Shown: one piece after another, positions 7,821 to 15,862 of the stretch
How positions within the stretch are numbered: the first letter of the stretch is position 1
How the letters are laid out: each line of letters starts with the position of its first letter
Assembly (NCBI GenBank): GCA_012518035.1
Contig: JAAYTL010000070.1
Coordinates: 1-63,267, forward strand
Direction of reading: 5' to 3'
Source: Tissierellia bacterium
Lineage (GTDB): Bacteria; Bacillota; Clostridia; Tissierellales; Tissierellaceae
DNA length: 63,267 nt
Position numbers and translations under genes: made by a program
The notes under the pieces: generated by a model
What the model was told of the DNA's origin: nothing
The model's database searches: none
The model's input: the letters and a program-made list of their open reading frames with translations, nothing else

Positions 7821-8170
7821 TGATTAAACGGGGAGATGTTTTTTACGCTGACTTAAGTCCAGTGGTCGGCTCAGAGCAAGGGGGAGTGAGACCAGTTTTA
7901 GTAATCCAAAATGATATTGGTAACAAATATAGTCCCACAATAATAATAGCCGCCATCACTTCTCAAATAAATAAGGCTAAACTGCCTACACATGTTGAGA
8001 TAACAGGACAGGAGTATGGTTTACCTAAGGATTCAGTGATACTCTTGGAACAGATTAGGACCATAGACAAGAAGAGATTGAGAGAGAAGATAGGTCGATT
8101 TGATAAGGAAATGATGCAATACGTTGATGATGCATTAAGAATTAGTTTAGGGCTTGTTTCCCTAAAGTAA
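7820..8170 (+). CDS. mazF: mRNA interferase MazF/EndoA
   Basis: 116 residues. It is nearly collinear with B. subtilis Endo[51 protein letters not shown] and [15 protein letters not shown]. The catalytic pair is Arg24 and Thr47. MazF cuts single-stranded mRNA at short sites (UACAU in the Bacillus enzyme). The start at 7820 (ATG) overlaps the antitoxin stop; a GTG at 7817 is possible but less likely. A terminator closes the pair. This is the chromosomal type conserved beside alr in many Firmicutes rather than a recently mobile module. Confidence 0.96.
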   Translation: MIKRGDVFYADLSPVVGSEQGGVRPVLVIQNDIGNKYSPTIIIAAITSQINKAKLPTHVEITGQEYGLPKDSVILLEQIRTIDKKRLREKIGRFDKEMMQYVDDALRISLGLVSLK

Positions 8171-8190
8171 CAGAATAGTACATATTATAA

Positions 8191-8220
8191 AAATAAGCAT
8201 ATTTATATGCTTATTTTTTA
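8191..8220 (+). terminator. Intrinsic terminator after mazF
   Basis: A 12-bp stem (8191-8202 with 8205-8216) runs into TTTTTT. Confidence 0.82.
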
Positions 8221-8322
8221 TTGGGAAAATTTAGGCAGTTATTAATTAATGAATCTGAGGTTTATGAGTCCTAATTGATGGCAAGGATATATATGATAGG
8301 GGCAGCGGAAGGGGCGTAGGTG

Positions 8323-9450
8323 ATGAAAGTGCTTCATTTAATAAGTGGTGGAGATAGGGGAGGGGCGAAGACCCATATTAAATCCTTGATGAAGGGCTTA
8401 GAGGGACGCATCTATACTAAGTTAATATGTTTTACAAGGGATAATTTTTATGATGAGCTCAAAAATCAAGGTATCCGGATACAAGTCTTTCAGCAAAAAA
8501 ACAGATTTGATATGTCAATTATATCCAGGTTAAGAGATGAAATAAGTGAAAATAATTATGATATTATTCATTGTCATGGGGCCAGGGCTAATTTTATTGC
8601 CATGCTATTGAAGGGAGTAAAGAAGCCCTTCGTAACCACTATACATAGCGATTACAAATTGGATTTTACAGATAAAACTTATAAAAAAATCATATTTACC
8701 AATCTAAATAAACTAGCCTTGAAAGGGTTTAATTATTATATAGCCATATCAGATACCTTCAAGGATATGCTGGTGGAAAGGGGCTTCAGGGCTGACAAGA
8801 TCTACGTTGTTTATAATGGTATAGATATGGATAAAGAAATAGAGTTTATTCCCAGGGATGAGTTTTTAAATAGATATAGTATTGATGGTAAAGATAGGAC
8901 CATAGTGGGAATTATGGGAAGGTTAGACTTGGTAAAAAAACATGATACCTTTATAAAGGCTGCAGCTAGGGTCCTTCAGCTAAGAAGGGATGTAGTATTT
9001 TTAATAGCTGGTGAAGGTCCGGAAGAGAAAAGGCTAACTTCTATGGTTCAAGAGCTGGGAATTGGAGGGAATATCCACTTTCTAGGATTTATTGGTGATG
9101 CATATTCTTTTTTTAATGCAATAGATATCAATGTCTTAACTTCTGTAAGCGAAAGTTTCCCCTATGTGATATTGGAGGGAGCAAGAATGAAAAAACCCAT
9201 AATTTCTACTAGGGTTGGTGGGATAACTAGGCTTATCAGAGATGATTATAATGGCTATATAATAGATGTAGATGATGAGAAAGGTTTAAGCGATAAGATT
9301 TTAGCCCTATTAGATAATCAAGAAAAAATTATATATATGGGGGAGAACTTATATAAGGGTGTAGAAGAGAACTTTTCGGCCAAATCAATGGCAGAGGAGC
9401 ATATAAGAATTTACACTGAAATCTTGAACAATATGGAGGACAAGGAATGA
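8323..9450 (+). CDS. GT4-family glycosyltransferase
   Basis: 375 residues from the ATG at 8323. GT-B layout: the N-terminal domain has HLISGGDRGGAKTHI and the acceptor-side IIHCHGARANF, FVTTIHSDY and YYIAISDTFKD. The C-terminal domain has VGIMGRLDLVKKHDTFIKA, FLIAGEGPEEKRL, IHFLGFIGD and the E-x7-E block ESFPYVILEGARMKKPIIST typical of retaining GT4 enzymes. It probably adds a sugar from a nucleotide donor to a lipid-linked glycan at the inner membrane face. It overlaps the next gene by 4 bases (ATGA) and leads a five-gene surface-polysaccharide cluster. Donor and acceptor cannot be read from sequence. Confidence 0.88.
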   Translation: MKVLHLISGGDRGGAKTHIKSLMKGLEGRIYTKLICFTRDNFYDELKNQGIRIQVFQQKNRFDMSIISRLRDEISENNYDIIHCHGARANFIAMLLKGVKKPFVTTIHSDYKLDFTDKTYKKIIFTNLNKLALKGFNYYIAISDTFKDMLVERGFRADKIYVVYNGIDMDKEIEFIPRDEFLNRYSIDGKDRTIVGIMGRLDLVKKHDTFIKAAARVLQLRRDVVFLIAGEGPEEKRLTSMVQELGIGGNIHFLGFIGDAYSFFNAIDINVLTSVSESFPYVILEGARMKKPIISTRVGGITRLIRDDYNGYIIDVDDEKGLSDKILALLDNQEKIIYMGENLYKGVEENFSAKSMAEEHIRIYTEILNNMEDKE

Positions 9451-9941
9451 AAGTGATTGACAAAAAAGGAAGGCTGTTTGGAATAATAAATGTCATAGAC
9501 CTAATGGTTTTTCTGGTATTAGTTTTCTTGATATTAGGTGTAGTTTATAGGATGATGTCAAAACCAGGAAGATTAAAAGAGACCACAAAAGCCTATATTA
9601 CTTATGAGGTTCCCAATATAAAAATGACAACAATTAGTAATCTTAAGAAGGGTGATCTCTTGTACACTTATGATAAGGATGAATTATTGGGAACAATAGT
9701 AGAATCAACCTATGAACCATATTCTGAACTCCTGGAAAGGGAAGGGGAATGGGTAAATGCAGTAGTTCCAGAAAAATATACTCTTACTCTTGTGGTCAAG
9801 GCTGATGTAGTGGATAATCCTGATTCCATTATAGGTGGAGGAGAAGAAATCAGGGCTGATGTACAATATAGATTAAAGAACAAAAAAATAGCCTTTTTTG
9901 CAACTGTAACAGAGGTAGAATTATTAGAACAGACTAGGTGA
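9447..9941 (+). CDS. DUF4330 family membrane protein
   Basis: 164 residues. The N-terminus has the DUF4330 signature: VIDKKGRLFGIINVIDLMVFL, with one membrane helix at about residues 16-37. The rest is an extracytoplasmic beta-rich domain with a repeated Tyr/Glu-rich strand pattern and the segment VVKADVVDNPDSIIGG. The start overlaps the glycosyltransferase stop (ATGA), implying coupled translation. Members sit in polysaccharide or secretion clusters, but a biochemical role is not known to me. It could act in export or assembly of the glycan. Confidence 0.75.
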   Translation: MKVIDKKGRLFGIINVIDLMVFLVLVFLILGVVYRMMSKPGRLKETTKAYITYEVPNIKMTTISNLKKGDLLYTYDKDELLGTIVESTYEPYSELLEREGEWVNAVVPEKYTLTLVVKADVVDNPDSIIGGGEEIRADVQYRLKNKKIAFFATVTEVELLEQTR

Positions 9942-9945
9942 TAAT

Positions 9946-10362
9946 ATGTATAATTCCTTCTTTCTAGGGATATTTATCAGGCTTAAGGATTTGATGGCCT
10001 TCATTTATAAAAATAGTAGCTTGAAAAGCATTATAGATAGAATAATTGGACTAACTTTATCTTCAATAGATAGCTCATTCTCCCTAAGTATGTTTATTAA
10101 GGAATCCTTACTTATTGAAAATAGTTTTTCTTATAAGCTATATGCAAGACTAGTCGATCTAGGCTCTTCAATATTAAGGCGTTTTCATGAGTTAATAAAA
10201 ACAAGCAGAAGTTCTAGCATAATTCACTATTGTTTTGAGAAACTGCTTAGAACTAATCTTGTAAGGAGCATTATAGGATTTTGGGGGAATATGGTATCAA
10301 CATCTTTGTCCTATAAATTTATTGTGGACCTCTTTACCATGGAAGAATGGGGAGAATTATAA
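9946..10362 (+). CDS. Unrecognised 138-residue protein in the polysaccharide cluster
   Basis: ATG at 9946, five bases after the DUF4330 stop. The product is basic, Ser/Ile/Leu-rich and probably helical and amphipathic, with no long uninterrupted membrane helix and no motif I know. Its last codons, EEWGEL plus stop, provide the ribosome binding site of the next gene, and TAATG joins the two frames. Position within a tightly coupled cluster argues that it is expressed and works with the polymerase/ligase that follows. It might be an accessory membrane-surface subunit. Function unknown. Confidence 0.6.
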   Translation: MYNSFFLGIFIRLKDLMAFIYKNSSLKSIIDRIIGLTLSSIDSSFSLSMFIKESLLIENSFSYKLYARLVDLGSSILRRFHELIKTSRSSSIIHYCFEKLLRTNLVRSIIGFWGNMVSTSLSYKFIVDLFTMEEWGEL

Positions 10363-11534
10363 TGCTATATATTCTAACACTAGTGGTTTTATTGTATCCC
10401 TTTTTACCCAATATGCTTGGTTTATTATTAATGCTTTCTCTTCCTGTAATAATCCCCTTTAGTAGTGATTCCGGGGATGCTCAGCTAACTAAGACTAAAA
10501 TGGATTTCCCCATAGCCTTGTTCCTAGTAATAATAACTATATCAACAATAACATCAACAACTTTCCTTGGTAGCATAAGAGACTTAGCCCTACATCTTGG
10601 GGGCCTAAGCATCCTTTTTGTACTTGTAAATTGGATCAAGGATAAAAATGGCCTATATGTCATTATTACTATCTTAATAGTAACAGCAAGCCTTATAAGC
10701 CTGTATGGTATCTACCAGTACCTGGTAGGAGTAGAACTAGATGAGACATGGATAGATATGGGGACGAATCCTGACATATCTGTTAGAGTATACTCAATAT
10801 TTGATAACCCCAATATTCTAGCTGAGTATTTGGTTATGATTTTACCCTTGTCAATTTCTATGTTTATTTATAGCAGAATGCTCAATAAAAAAATAATATT
10901 TTTTGGTGCAAGCCTTGTTATGCTTATCACCCTTATTCTAACATCCTCCAGAGGTGGTTGGCTAGGATTTGCCTTCTCTTGTACTATCTTTATACTCCTG
11001 TTTAAAAGAGGTTTCTTACTAGGTTTGATTCCTATAGGTATCTTGGGTTACTTCATCTTACCGGATCCTATTATTAATAGAATTATGAGTATAGGAAACC
11101 TAAGGGATACATCCAATGCTTATAGGTTAAATATGTGGCTCATCACCTTAGAAATCATAAGGGACAATTGGATGGCAGGGGTAGGGTTTGGTCATCTACC
11201 CTATAAGGAAACCTTTGAAAATTATTCAGACACCATAGTTACCTATCACTCCCATAATACATACTTGCAAACACTTGCGGAGATGGGGGTACCTGGACTA
11301 CTGGTCCTCCTCCTTTTCTTGCTAGTCTTGTTTAAGTATGGGATTAAGTACCTGATAAAGCAAGATGATAGATATATAGTTCTGATGGCAACAGGAGCCT
11401 TATCAAGCCTTGCTGGTATCATGGTCCATGGATTTTTTGAAAACATCCTATATTTACCCAAGATAATATTTACTTTTTGGATAATAGTGTCCATAATTTT
11501 AGTCCTTTTTAGATTAGTAAAAGCAGGTGGTTAG
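10362..11534 (+). CDS. O-antigen ligase/polymerase family membrane protein
   Basis: 390 residues from the ATG at 10362 (TAATG overlap with the previous gene). About ten to twelve membrane helices. The Wzy_C/RfaL signature region is visible: TSSRGGWLGFAF near residue 195, and the large loop before the last helices with YHSHNTYLQTLAEMGVPGLLV, which holds the conserved His-N motif of the family. Such proteins join or polymerise lipid-linked sugars on the outer face of the membrane. In a Gram-positive the product would be a capsule, teichuronic-type polymer or protein glycan. The TagA gene begins one base after its stop. Confidence 0.82.
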   Translation: MLYILTLVVLLYPFLPNMLGLLLMLSLPVIIPFSSDSGDAQLTKTKMDFPIALFLVIITISTITSTTFLGSIRDLALHLGGLSILFVLVNWIKDKNGLYVIITILIVTASLISLYGIYQYLVGVELDETWIDMGTNPDISVRVYSIFDNPNILAEYLVMILPLSISMFIYSRMLNKKIIFFGASLVMLITLILTSSRGGWLGFAFSCTIFILLFKRGFLLGLIPIGILGYFILPDPIINRIMSIGNLRDTSNAYRLNMWLITLEIIRDNWMAGVGFGHLPYKETFENYSDTIVTYHSHNTYLQTLAEMGVPGLLVLLLFLLVLFKYGIKYLIKQDDRYIVLMATGALSSLAGIMVHGFFENILYLPKIIFTFWIIVSIILVLFRLVKAGG

Positions 11535-12290
11535 ATGGAGAGGGTAAGTATTTTTGGAGTAAAAATATTTAATATCAATCTCCAAGATACTACTAAGTTA
11601 TTAAATGCATATCTAAAAGGGGACAAATTGAATAAGATCTATACACCAAATACCGAAATAGTTATGGCTGCTAAGAATGATAGCCAGATAAAGGAGATAT
11701 TAAACCGAGGTGATTTGCTTATACCTGATGGCATTGGCTTGGTCTATGGATCTAGAATTAAAGGGAAACCATTGAAAGAAAGGGTCACAGGATATGATAT
11801 TTCTATTAAGTTATTAGAAACTGCAAATCAGAATAAATATAGCCTATTTTTATTGGGGGGTGAAGTAGGTATTGCAAAGATGGCAGCTGAGAAGATTAGC
11901 AAGGAATATCCTAATATAGAAATCTTAGGATACCATCATGGTTATTTTAAGGGCAGCCACCTGGGAATTCAGGATAGTAGGGAAGAGAATGAAATTATCC
12001 ATGAAATAAATATGAAAAATCCTGATATCATTTTTGTAGGTCTTGGGTTTCCTAGACAAGAAATCTGGATAGATAGAAATGCCCATAGATTAAATACGAG
12101 AATAGCCATAGGTAACGGCGGGGTAATGGATATACTTGCAGGCAAGTCTAAAAGGGCCCCTGAAATATATCAAAAACTTGGTCTTGAATGGCTTTATAGG
12201 TTGCTAAAAGAACCTTCAAGGATAAAAAGACAGTTAGCCATACCTAAGTTTATCTTCAATATTATCTTCAATAAAGATGTAGTCAAGTAA
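11535..12290 (+). CDS. tagA: WecG/TagA/CpsF-family glycosyltransferase (GT26)
   Basis: 251 residues, the normal size. TagA-type enzymes add N-acetylmannosamine (or a related sugar) to undecaprenyl-PP-GlcNAc. Family blocks in order: YTPNTEIVMAAKND, LLIPDGIGLVYGSRIKG with the catalytic Asp region, ERVTGYDIS, FLLGGEVGIA, and PDIIFVGLGFPRQEIWIDRN, then AIGNGGVMDILAGKSKRAPE and the basic C-terminal membrane-binding helices GLEWLYRLLKEPSRIKRQL. It follows the O-antigen-ligase gene with no gap, so the two are translated together. Confidence 0.92.
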   Translation: MERVSIFGVKIFNINLQDTTKLLNAYLKGDKLNKIYTPNTEIVMAAKNDSQIKEILNRGDLLIPDGIGLVYGSRIKGKPLKERVTGYDISIKLLETANQNKYSLFLLGGEVGIAKMAAEKISKEYPNIEILGYHHGYFKGSHLGIQDSREENEIIHEINMKNPDIIFVGLGFPRQEIWIDRNAHRLNTRIAIGNGGVMDILAGKSKRAPEIYQKLGLEWLYRLLKEPSRIKRQLAIPKFIFNIIFNKDVVK

Positions 12291-12363
12291 CTTATTCACA
12301 TAATATATCCCTTCAGAGAATATGAATATATTGATATTGATATTGTAAATGGAGGGAATATAT

Positions 12364-12801
12364 ATGAAAAAATATTTAATTATCGGCCTAGTGTTAGTTA
12401 TTCTCTTAGGGAGTTTCTTGGTTGCAAAACTGTTGGGAGATGGGGAGGACTTGGTTAAGTTTAAGCCCCTAGAAATGGAGGAAGTACCAGATAAGATAGT
12501 GGAGATGTTGCCCCAATATGTGATGGAAGAAAGGGCCTTAACGTGTAAATACAGGGATGATGTCTATGTAATAGTAACTAGGGGAGAAAAGAAATCATTG
12601 GGCTTCTTTGTAGATATAGAGAAAATTGTAAAGGAAAAGATTTCTGATGACAAGTTTGATTTGGTTGTCTACGCAAAGTACATAGATCCAAATCCAAATG
12701 AGGTTCTACCTCAAGAATATGATTATCCTACAATTATAGTAAAGACCAACCTAAAGGAGATGCCAGAGCAGATTCATCTGGATATAGAGTATTTAGATTA
12801 G
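12364..12801 (+). CDS. Membrane-anchored protein with PrcB_C-like domain
   Basis: 145 residues from the ATG at 12364, preceded by TGGAGGG. One N-terminal hydrophobic helix (about 4-24) anchors the protein or acts as an uncleaved signal. The C-terminal part (about residues 55-140) follows the PrcB_C pattern: a strand ending VIVTRGEKKSLGFFVDIEKI, then LVVYAKYIDPNPNE, then YPTIIVKTNL. PrcB_C domains occur on small secreted proteins, first named in a spirochete protease complex. It is separated from tagA by 73 bases and may be a separate unit. The domain call is by eye and moderate. Confidence 0.55.
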   Translation: MKKYLIIGLVLVILLGSFLVAKLLGDGEDLVKFKPLEMEEVPDKIVEMLPQYVMEERALTCKYRDDVYVIVTRGEKKSLGFFVDIEKIVKEKISDDKFDLVVYAKYIDPNPNEVLPQEYDYPTIIVKTNLKEMPEQIHLDIEYLD

Positions 12802-12914
12802 GCCTATGGCACAATGGATAAAGAATGCGTATTTTTATGTACATCGTAGAAGAATTTTAGTAGAGAATAGAATTTAAATCTTTATTCACTCATGGTTTGA
12901 GTCTAAGTCTTTAT

Positions 12915-13100
12915 CATACTAGAATAAATTTCAAAACCGACTCTCCGTTACGAATTTGAAGAAGTATAACCACATATAAAAAATTAGAGCTCCAAACTCG
13001 CTACGCTCAAACAGTGGAGCTCTACCAAATTTTTTACTTAGTGGATACTTCTACTCAAATTCTCCAAAGTCGAGTCTCATTTTGAAAATTTATTCTTATG
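12915..13100. repeat. 186-bp imperfect palindrome
   Basis: Arms 12915-12994 and 13015-13100 fold back along their whole length. Perfect blocks are AGAGCTCCA/TGGAGCTCT (12986-12994 with 13015-13023), AAAAAATT/AATTTTTT (12978-12985 with 13028-13035), GAAGTAT/ATACTTC (12961-12967 with 13045-13051), GAATTTGA/TCAAATTC (12952-12959 with 13055-13062), and an outer AGAATAAATT block. The 20-base loop contains CGCTACGCTC. As RNA it would be a long hairpin on either strand. It could be a bidirectional terminator, a small MITE-like element or an RNA gene. Confidence 0.75.
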
Positions 13101-13122
13101 CGTGGTTCAGATAGTTGACGTA

Positions 13123-13170
13123 ATTGTCATCCTGAGACGGACAGTATTAGCCTTACCTACGAAGGATCTT
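13123..13170. repeat. Interrupted copy of the TGTCATCCTGAG...CGAAGGATCTT repeat
   Basis: TGTCATCCTGAG (13125-13136) and CGAAGGATCTT (13160-13170) match the two ends of a short repeat common between bacterial genes. They are separated here by 23 unrelated bases. Confidence 0.45.
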
Positions 13171-13217
13171 GACCCTAAGCTTTTATAGTTTAACCAATTT
13201 AGATCTAGTATTTGCAT

Positions 13218-14402
13218 TTATTCACTTGCATAATTGTCAAAATATCCTTGAACCAAGACAACTGGCGTTCCTTTATCTCCACTACCACTAATTAAATCGC
13301 ATAGGCTTCCCAATAAATCAGTAATTTGCCTTGGAGTAGTTCCCAGTGCTTCAGCTTGGTCTAGTAGGTCTACATCCTTGGCATAGATTTTTTGTTTGAT
13401 AGCAGTTAGTATTTCTTCACCTTCTAAATCTTCTAGTTCAGTATCCACAAGGTACTTAAGCTTAATCTCATGTGGGGTACCTTCTAATCCCTTAGTATAA
13501 CCAGGTGACACAACAGGATCGGCTAGTTCCCAAATTTTTCCTACAGGATCCTTAAAGGCTCCATCGCCATAAACCATGACTTCAATCTTTTTTCCTGTTT
13601 TTTCGTATAATTCTTTTTGAATTTTTTCTACATAGTCTTGAGAGTCACGCGGGAATAACTTAACCTCACTATCGGAGGCTAGATTTGACCCAAAGAGCCC
13701 ATACTCTGGGTTATAACCACTACCGTCAATGGGGGAGGCCAATATATCGTCAATTCCATATAGTATGTTAGCTCCAGCTTCTTTAAGGAGCCTCTTGGTT
13801 CTTTTATTTTCATGAACGTTTGCTACTAGGACATCCTTTGTATAGTTAAGTATTATTCTCGGGTCATTAGAAAAATAAATATCAACATTGTCATTGCATA
13901 CTTTTCTGTAGAGGCTAACATAATCAATGCCAGTAAAGGGGTGGGCGACCTTTTGGCCAAACATCCTTCTATAATCTTCCTCCGTTAATACGTCAGTATG
14001 GGGGTTGATTTTAAGCTCATCCATTCTATCTAAATCCATCAAATGATTTCCAACCTCATCAGCAGGATAGCTTAATAGTAGATGAATTTTTCTATTGCTC
14101 ATGGCAATACCTTTTAGCAAAATAGAAAACCTGTTTCTACTTAAAATTGGGAAAACTACCCCTATATCGCCTGGGAACTTAGAACTAACATCCTTGGCTA
14201 TATGTTCCACAGTAGCATAATTACCCTGGGCCCTAGCTATTAAAGACTCAGTAATTCCCACTATATCCCTATCTCTAAGTTCAAAATTTTCACTTTTTGC
14301 AGCCTTTAAAACAGAATCTACAACAATACTAACTAAATCGTCTCCCTCTTTAACTATAGGGGTCCTTATTCCCCTTGCAGTAGTACCTATACATCTACTC
14401 AT
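13218..14402 (-). CDS. Coenzyme F420-0:L-glutamate ligase (CofE)-like protein
   Basis: 394 residues, ATG with AGGAGG 7 bases upstream. The sequence matches the long firmicute version of the F420-0 gamma-glutamyl ligase family: GTTARGIRTPIVKEGDD, ELRDRDIVGITESLIARAQGNYATV, VFPILSRNRFS, YPADEVGNHL, VMVYGDGAFKDPVGKIWELADPVVSPGYT, and GSLCDLISGSGDKGTPVVLVQGYFDNYA at the C-terminus. CofE proper adds glutamates to the deazaflavin F420 with GTP. No other F420 gene is in the window, and such anaerobes are not known for F420, so the true substrate may be another gamma-glutamyl acceptor. It lies 71 bases downstream of the folate gene on the same strand, so a folate-like polyglutamylation is a thought. 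Confidence 0.82.
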   Translation of the reverse strand: MSRCIGTTARGIRTPIVKEGDDLVSIVVDSVLKAAKSENFELRDRDIVGITESLIARAQGNYATVEHIAKDVSSKFPGDIGVVFPILSRNRFSILLKGIAMSNRKIHLLLSYPADEVGNHLMDLDRMDELKINPHTDVLTEEDYRRMFGQKVAHPFTGIDYVSLYRKVCNDNVDIYFSNDPRIILNYTKDVLVANVHENKRTKRLLKEAGANILYGIDDILASPIDGSGYNPEYGLFGSNLASDSEVKLFPRDSQDYVEKIQKELYEKTGKKIEVMVYGDGAFKDPVGKIWELADPVVSPGYTKGLEGTPHEIKLKYLVDTELEDLEGEEILTAIKQKIYAKDVDLLDQAEALGTTPRQITDLLGSLCDLISGSGDKGTPVVLVQGYFDNYASE

Positions 14403-14473
14403 AAAACTGCCTCCTAAATAAAATTTCTACTTTCAGAATATAACATAGACCATTTACCATAAAATGTAGAATT

Positions 14474-15043
14474 TTAGTGACTACATTTAATGACTTCCTT
14501 TTCGGTGATGATAAAGTCAACAGGGATATCATGGTCTTTTCTGGGAACTTCATCAATCAACTGTAAATCATATGCTATACTCAATTTAATTATATCAGGA
14601 TAAGAGGATAAAAATCTATCATAATATCCTCCACCATAACCAATTCTATACCCTTTTCGATCAAAGGCAACTCCAGGTACAATAATTAAATCTATTTCAT
14701 TGGGATCTATAAACCTGATAGATTCGTCCTTTGGAGTTAATATATTGTAAAAACCAATCTCTAATTCATCAAAATCTAACAATTCACTAGGTTTGATTTC
14801 CTTGCTGTCTGGAAAGGTAACAGGTACCGAAATTCTTTTGCCCTTCTTAAGACTCTCTTTGATAAAATCATGGGTATTGATCTCACTACCAAAGCTTACA
14901 TAAACCATGATATGGTTAGCTTCCTTATAAAAGGATGAATTATACAATTTCTCAATAATGGCATTATTTAGCAGTTTACGCCTTTCTTTGCCTAATTCTA
15001 ACTTAGCTTCAAAGATTTGGTTTCTTATCACTTTTTTTACCAA
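14474..15043 (-). CDS. 5-formyltetrahydrofolate cyclo-ligase
   Basis: 189 residues from a TTG at 15043 (GGAG 9 bases upstream); a GTG four codons later is possible. The enzyme uses ATP to turn 5-formyl-THF into 5,10-methenyl-THF. Family marks are MVYVSFGSEINTHDFI, the substrate/phosphate segment IVPGVAFDRKGYRIGYGGGYYDRFL (glycine-rich loop at about 135-140) and the C-terminal DHDIPVDFIITEK. It is divergent from ftsE, with about 120 bases between them, and upstream of the CofE-like gene on the same strand. It serves the C1-folate pool of an anaerobe. Confidence 0.93.
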   Translation of the reverse strand: MVKKVIRNQIFEAKLELGKERRKLLNNAIIEKLYNSSFYKEANHIMVYVSFGSEINTHDFIKESLKKGKRISVPVTFPDSKEIKPSELLDFDELEIGFYNILTPKDESIRFIDPNEIDLIIVPGVAFDRKGYRIGYGGGYYDRFLSSYPDIIKLSIAYDLQLIDEVPRKDHDIPVDFIITEKEVIKCSH

Positions 15044-15166
15044 AATAAATCACTCCAAAGGGTTTATTTATCTACTAAGGTATATTATAATATATAATCA
15101 AAGGAATGGCTAATTTTATTACATTTACTTACAGAAAATGACAGCTAGAATATCGAGGTGGAAATT

Positions 15167-15862
15167 TTGATTAAATTTGTTAATGTATCAAAGGAGTATC
15201 CTAATGGAGTAGAAGCTCTTTCAAATATAAATTTAGAAATTAAAAAAGGTGAATTTGTATTTTTAGTAGGAGCAAGTGGGGCTGGTAAATCCACTTTAAT
15301 AAAATTGCTCCTAAAAGAGGAAGAAGCTACAACTGGATCAATATATTTGAATGATATAGATATAACTAGGGTAAGAAATAGAAGAATCCCACGAATTAGA
15401 CGAAACATAGGGGTAGTTTTTCAAGATTTTAGGTTATTACATAATAAAACTGTCTATGAGAATATAGCTTTTGCTATGGAGATCATAGGTACTCGGCCCA
15501 AGGAGATTCGTAGGAGGGTACCCATGGTTCTAAGCATGGTAGATTTAAGTAGAAAGGCTTCACATTTTCCTGATCAATTATCAGGCGGAGAACATCAGAG
15601 GGTCGCCATTGCAAGGGCTATAGTCAATAATCCACCAGTTTTAATAGCGGACGAGCCTACTGGTAATTTGGACCCAGATACAGCGTGGGAGATCATGAAG
15701 GTCTTATCTGATATTAATGCTGGGGGAACTACAATACTTATGGCAACCCACGCAAAGGATATTGTAAACATGATGAAGAAAAGAGTTATAGTAATAGAAG
15801 ATGGGAAAATGATAAGAGACGATGAGAAGGGTGGTTATGACCATGAGATTCAGACTATTTAA
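15167..15862 (+). CDS. ftsE: Cell division ATP-binding protein FtsE
   Basis: 231 residues from the TTG at 15167, which gives the usual MIKFVNVSKEYPNG start and has GAGGTGG 5 bases upstream; an in-frame GTG at 15158 is inside that ribosome binding site. ABC ATPase with Walker A GASGAGKST (35-43), Q-loop FQDFRLL, signature LSGGEHQR, Walker B VLIADEPT and switch His in MATHAKDI. With FtsX it forms the membrane complex that activates the cell-wall hydrolase encoded two genes on. Its end overlaps ftsX by 20 bases. Confidence 0.96.
   Translation: MIKFVNVSKEYPNGVEALSNINLEIKKGEFVFLVGASGAGKSTLIKLLLKEEEATTGSIYLNDIDITRVRNRRIPRIRRNIGVVFQDFRLLHNKTVYENIAFAMEIIGTRPKEIRRRVPMVLSMVDLSRKASHFPDQLSGGEHQRVAIARAIVNNPPVLIADEPTGNLDPDTAWEIMKVLSDINAGGTTILMATHAKDIVNMMKKRVIVIEDGKMIRDDEKGGYDHEIQTI

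Larger units (their letters stand above)
12802..13217. other. 416-base gap between convergent genes
   Basis: No convincing gene. It holds a 186-bp imperfect palindrome (12915-13100) and a decayed dispersed repeat (13123-13170), listed separately. A 23-codon frame at 12806-12877 has no ribosome binding site. Confidence 0.7.

Noticed and set aside
7584-8170. mazEF as a mobile toxin-antitoxin module
   Set aside because: It sits in the conserved acpS-ydcC-alr-mazEF order known from Bacillus, so it is a resident chromosomal pair.
8323-12290. Recently transferred polysaccharide island
   Set aside because: Base and codon use look like the neighbours and there is no transposase, integrase or repeat boundary.
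12806-12877. 23-codon plus-strand frame after the PrcB_C-like gene
   Set aside because: It starts only 4 bases after the previous stop and has no ribosome binding site, no terminator and no recognisable product; most likely chance.
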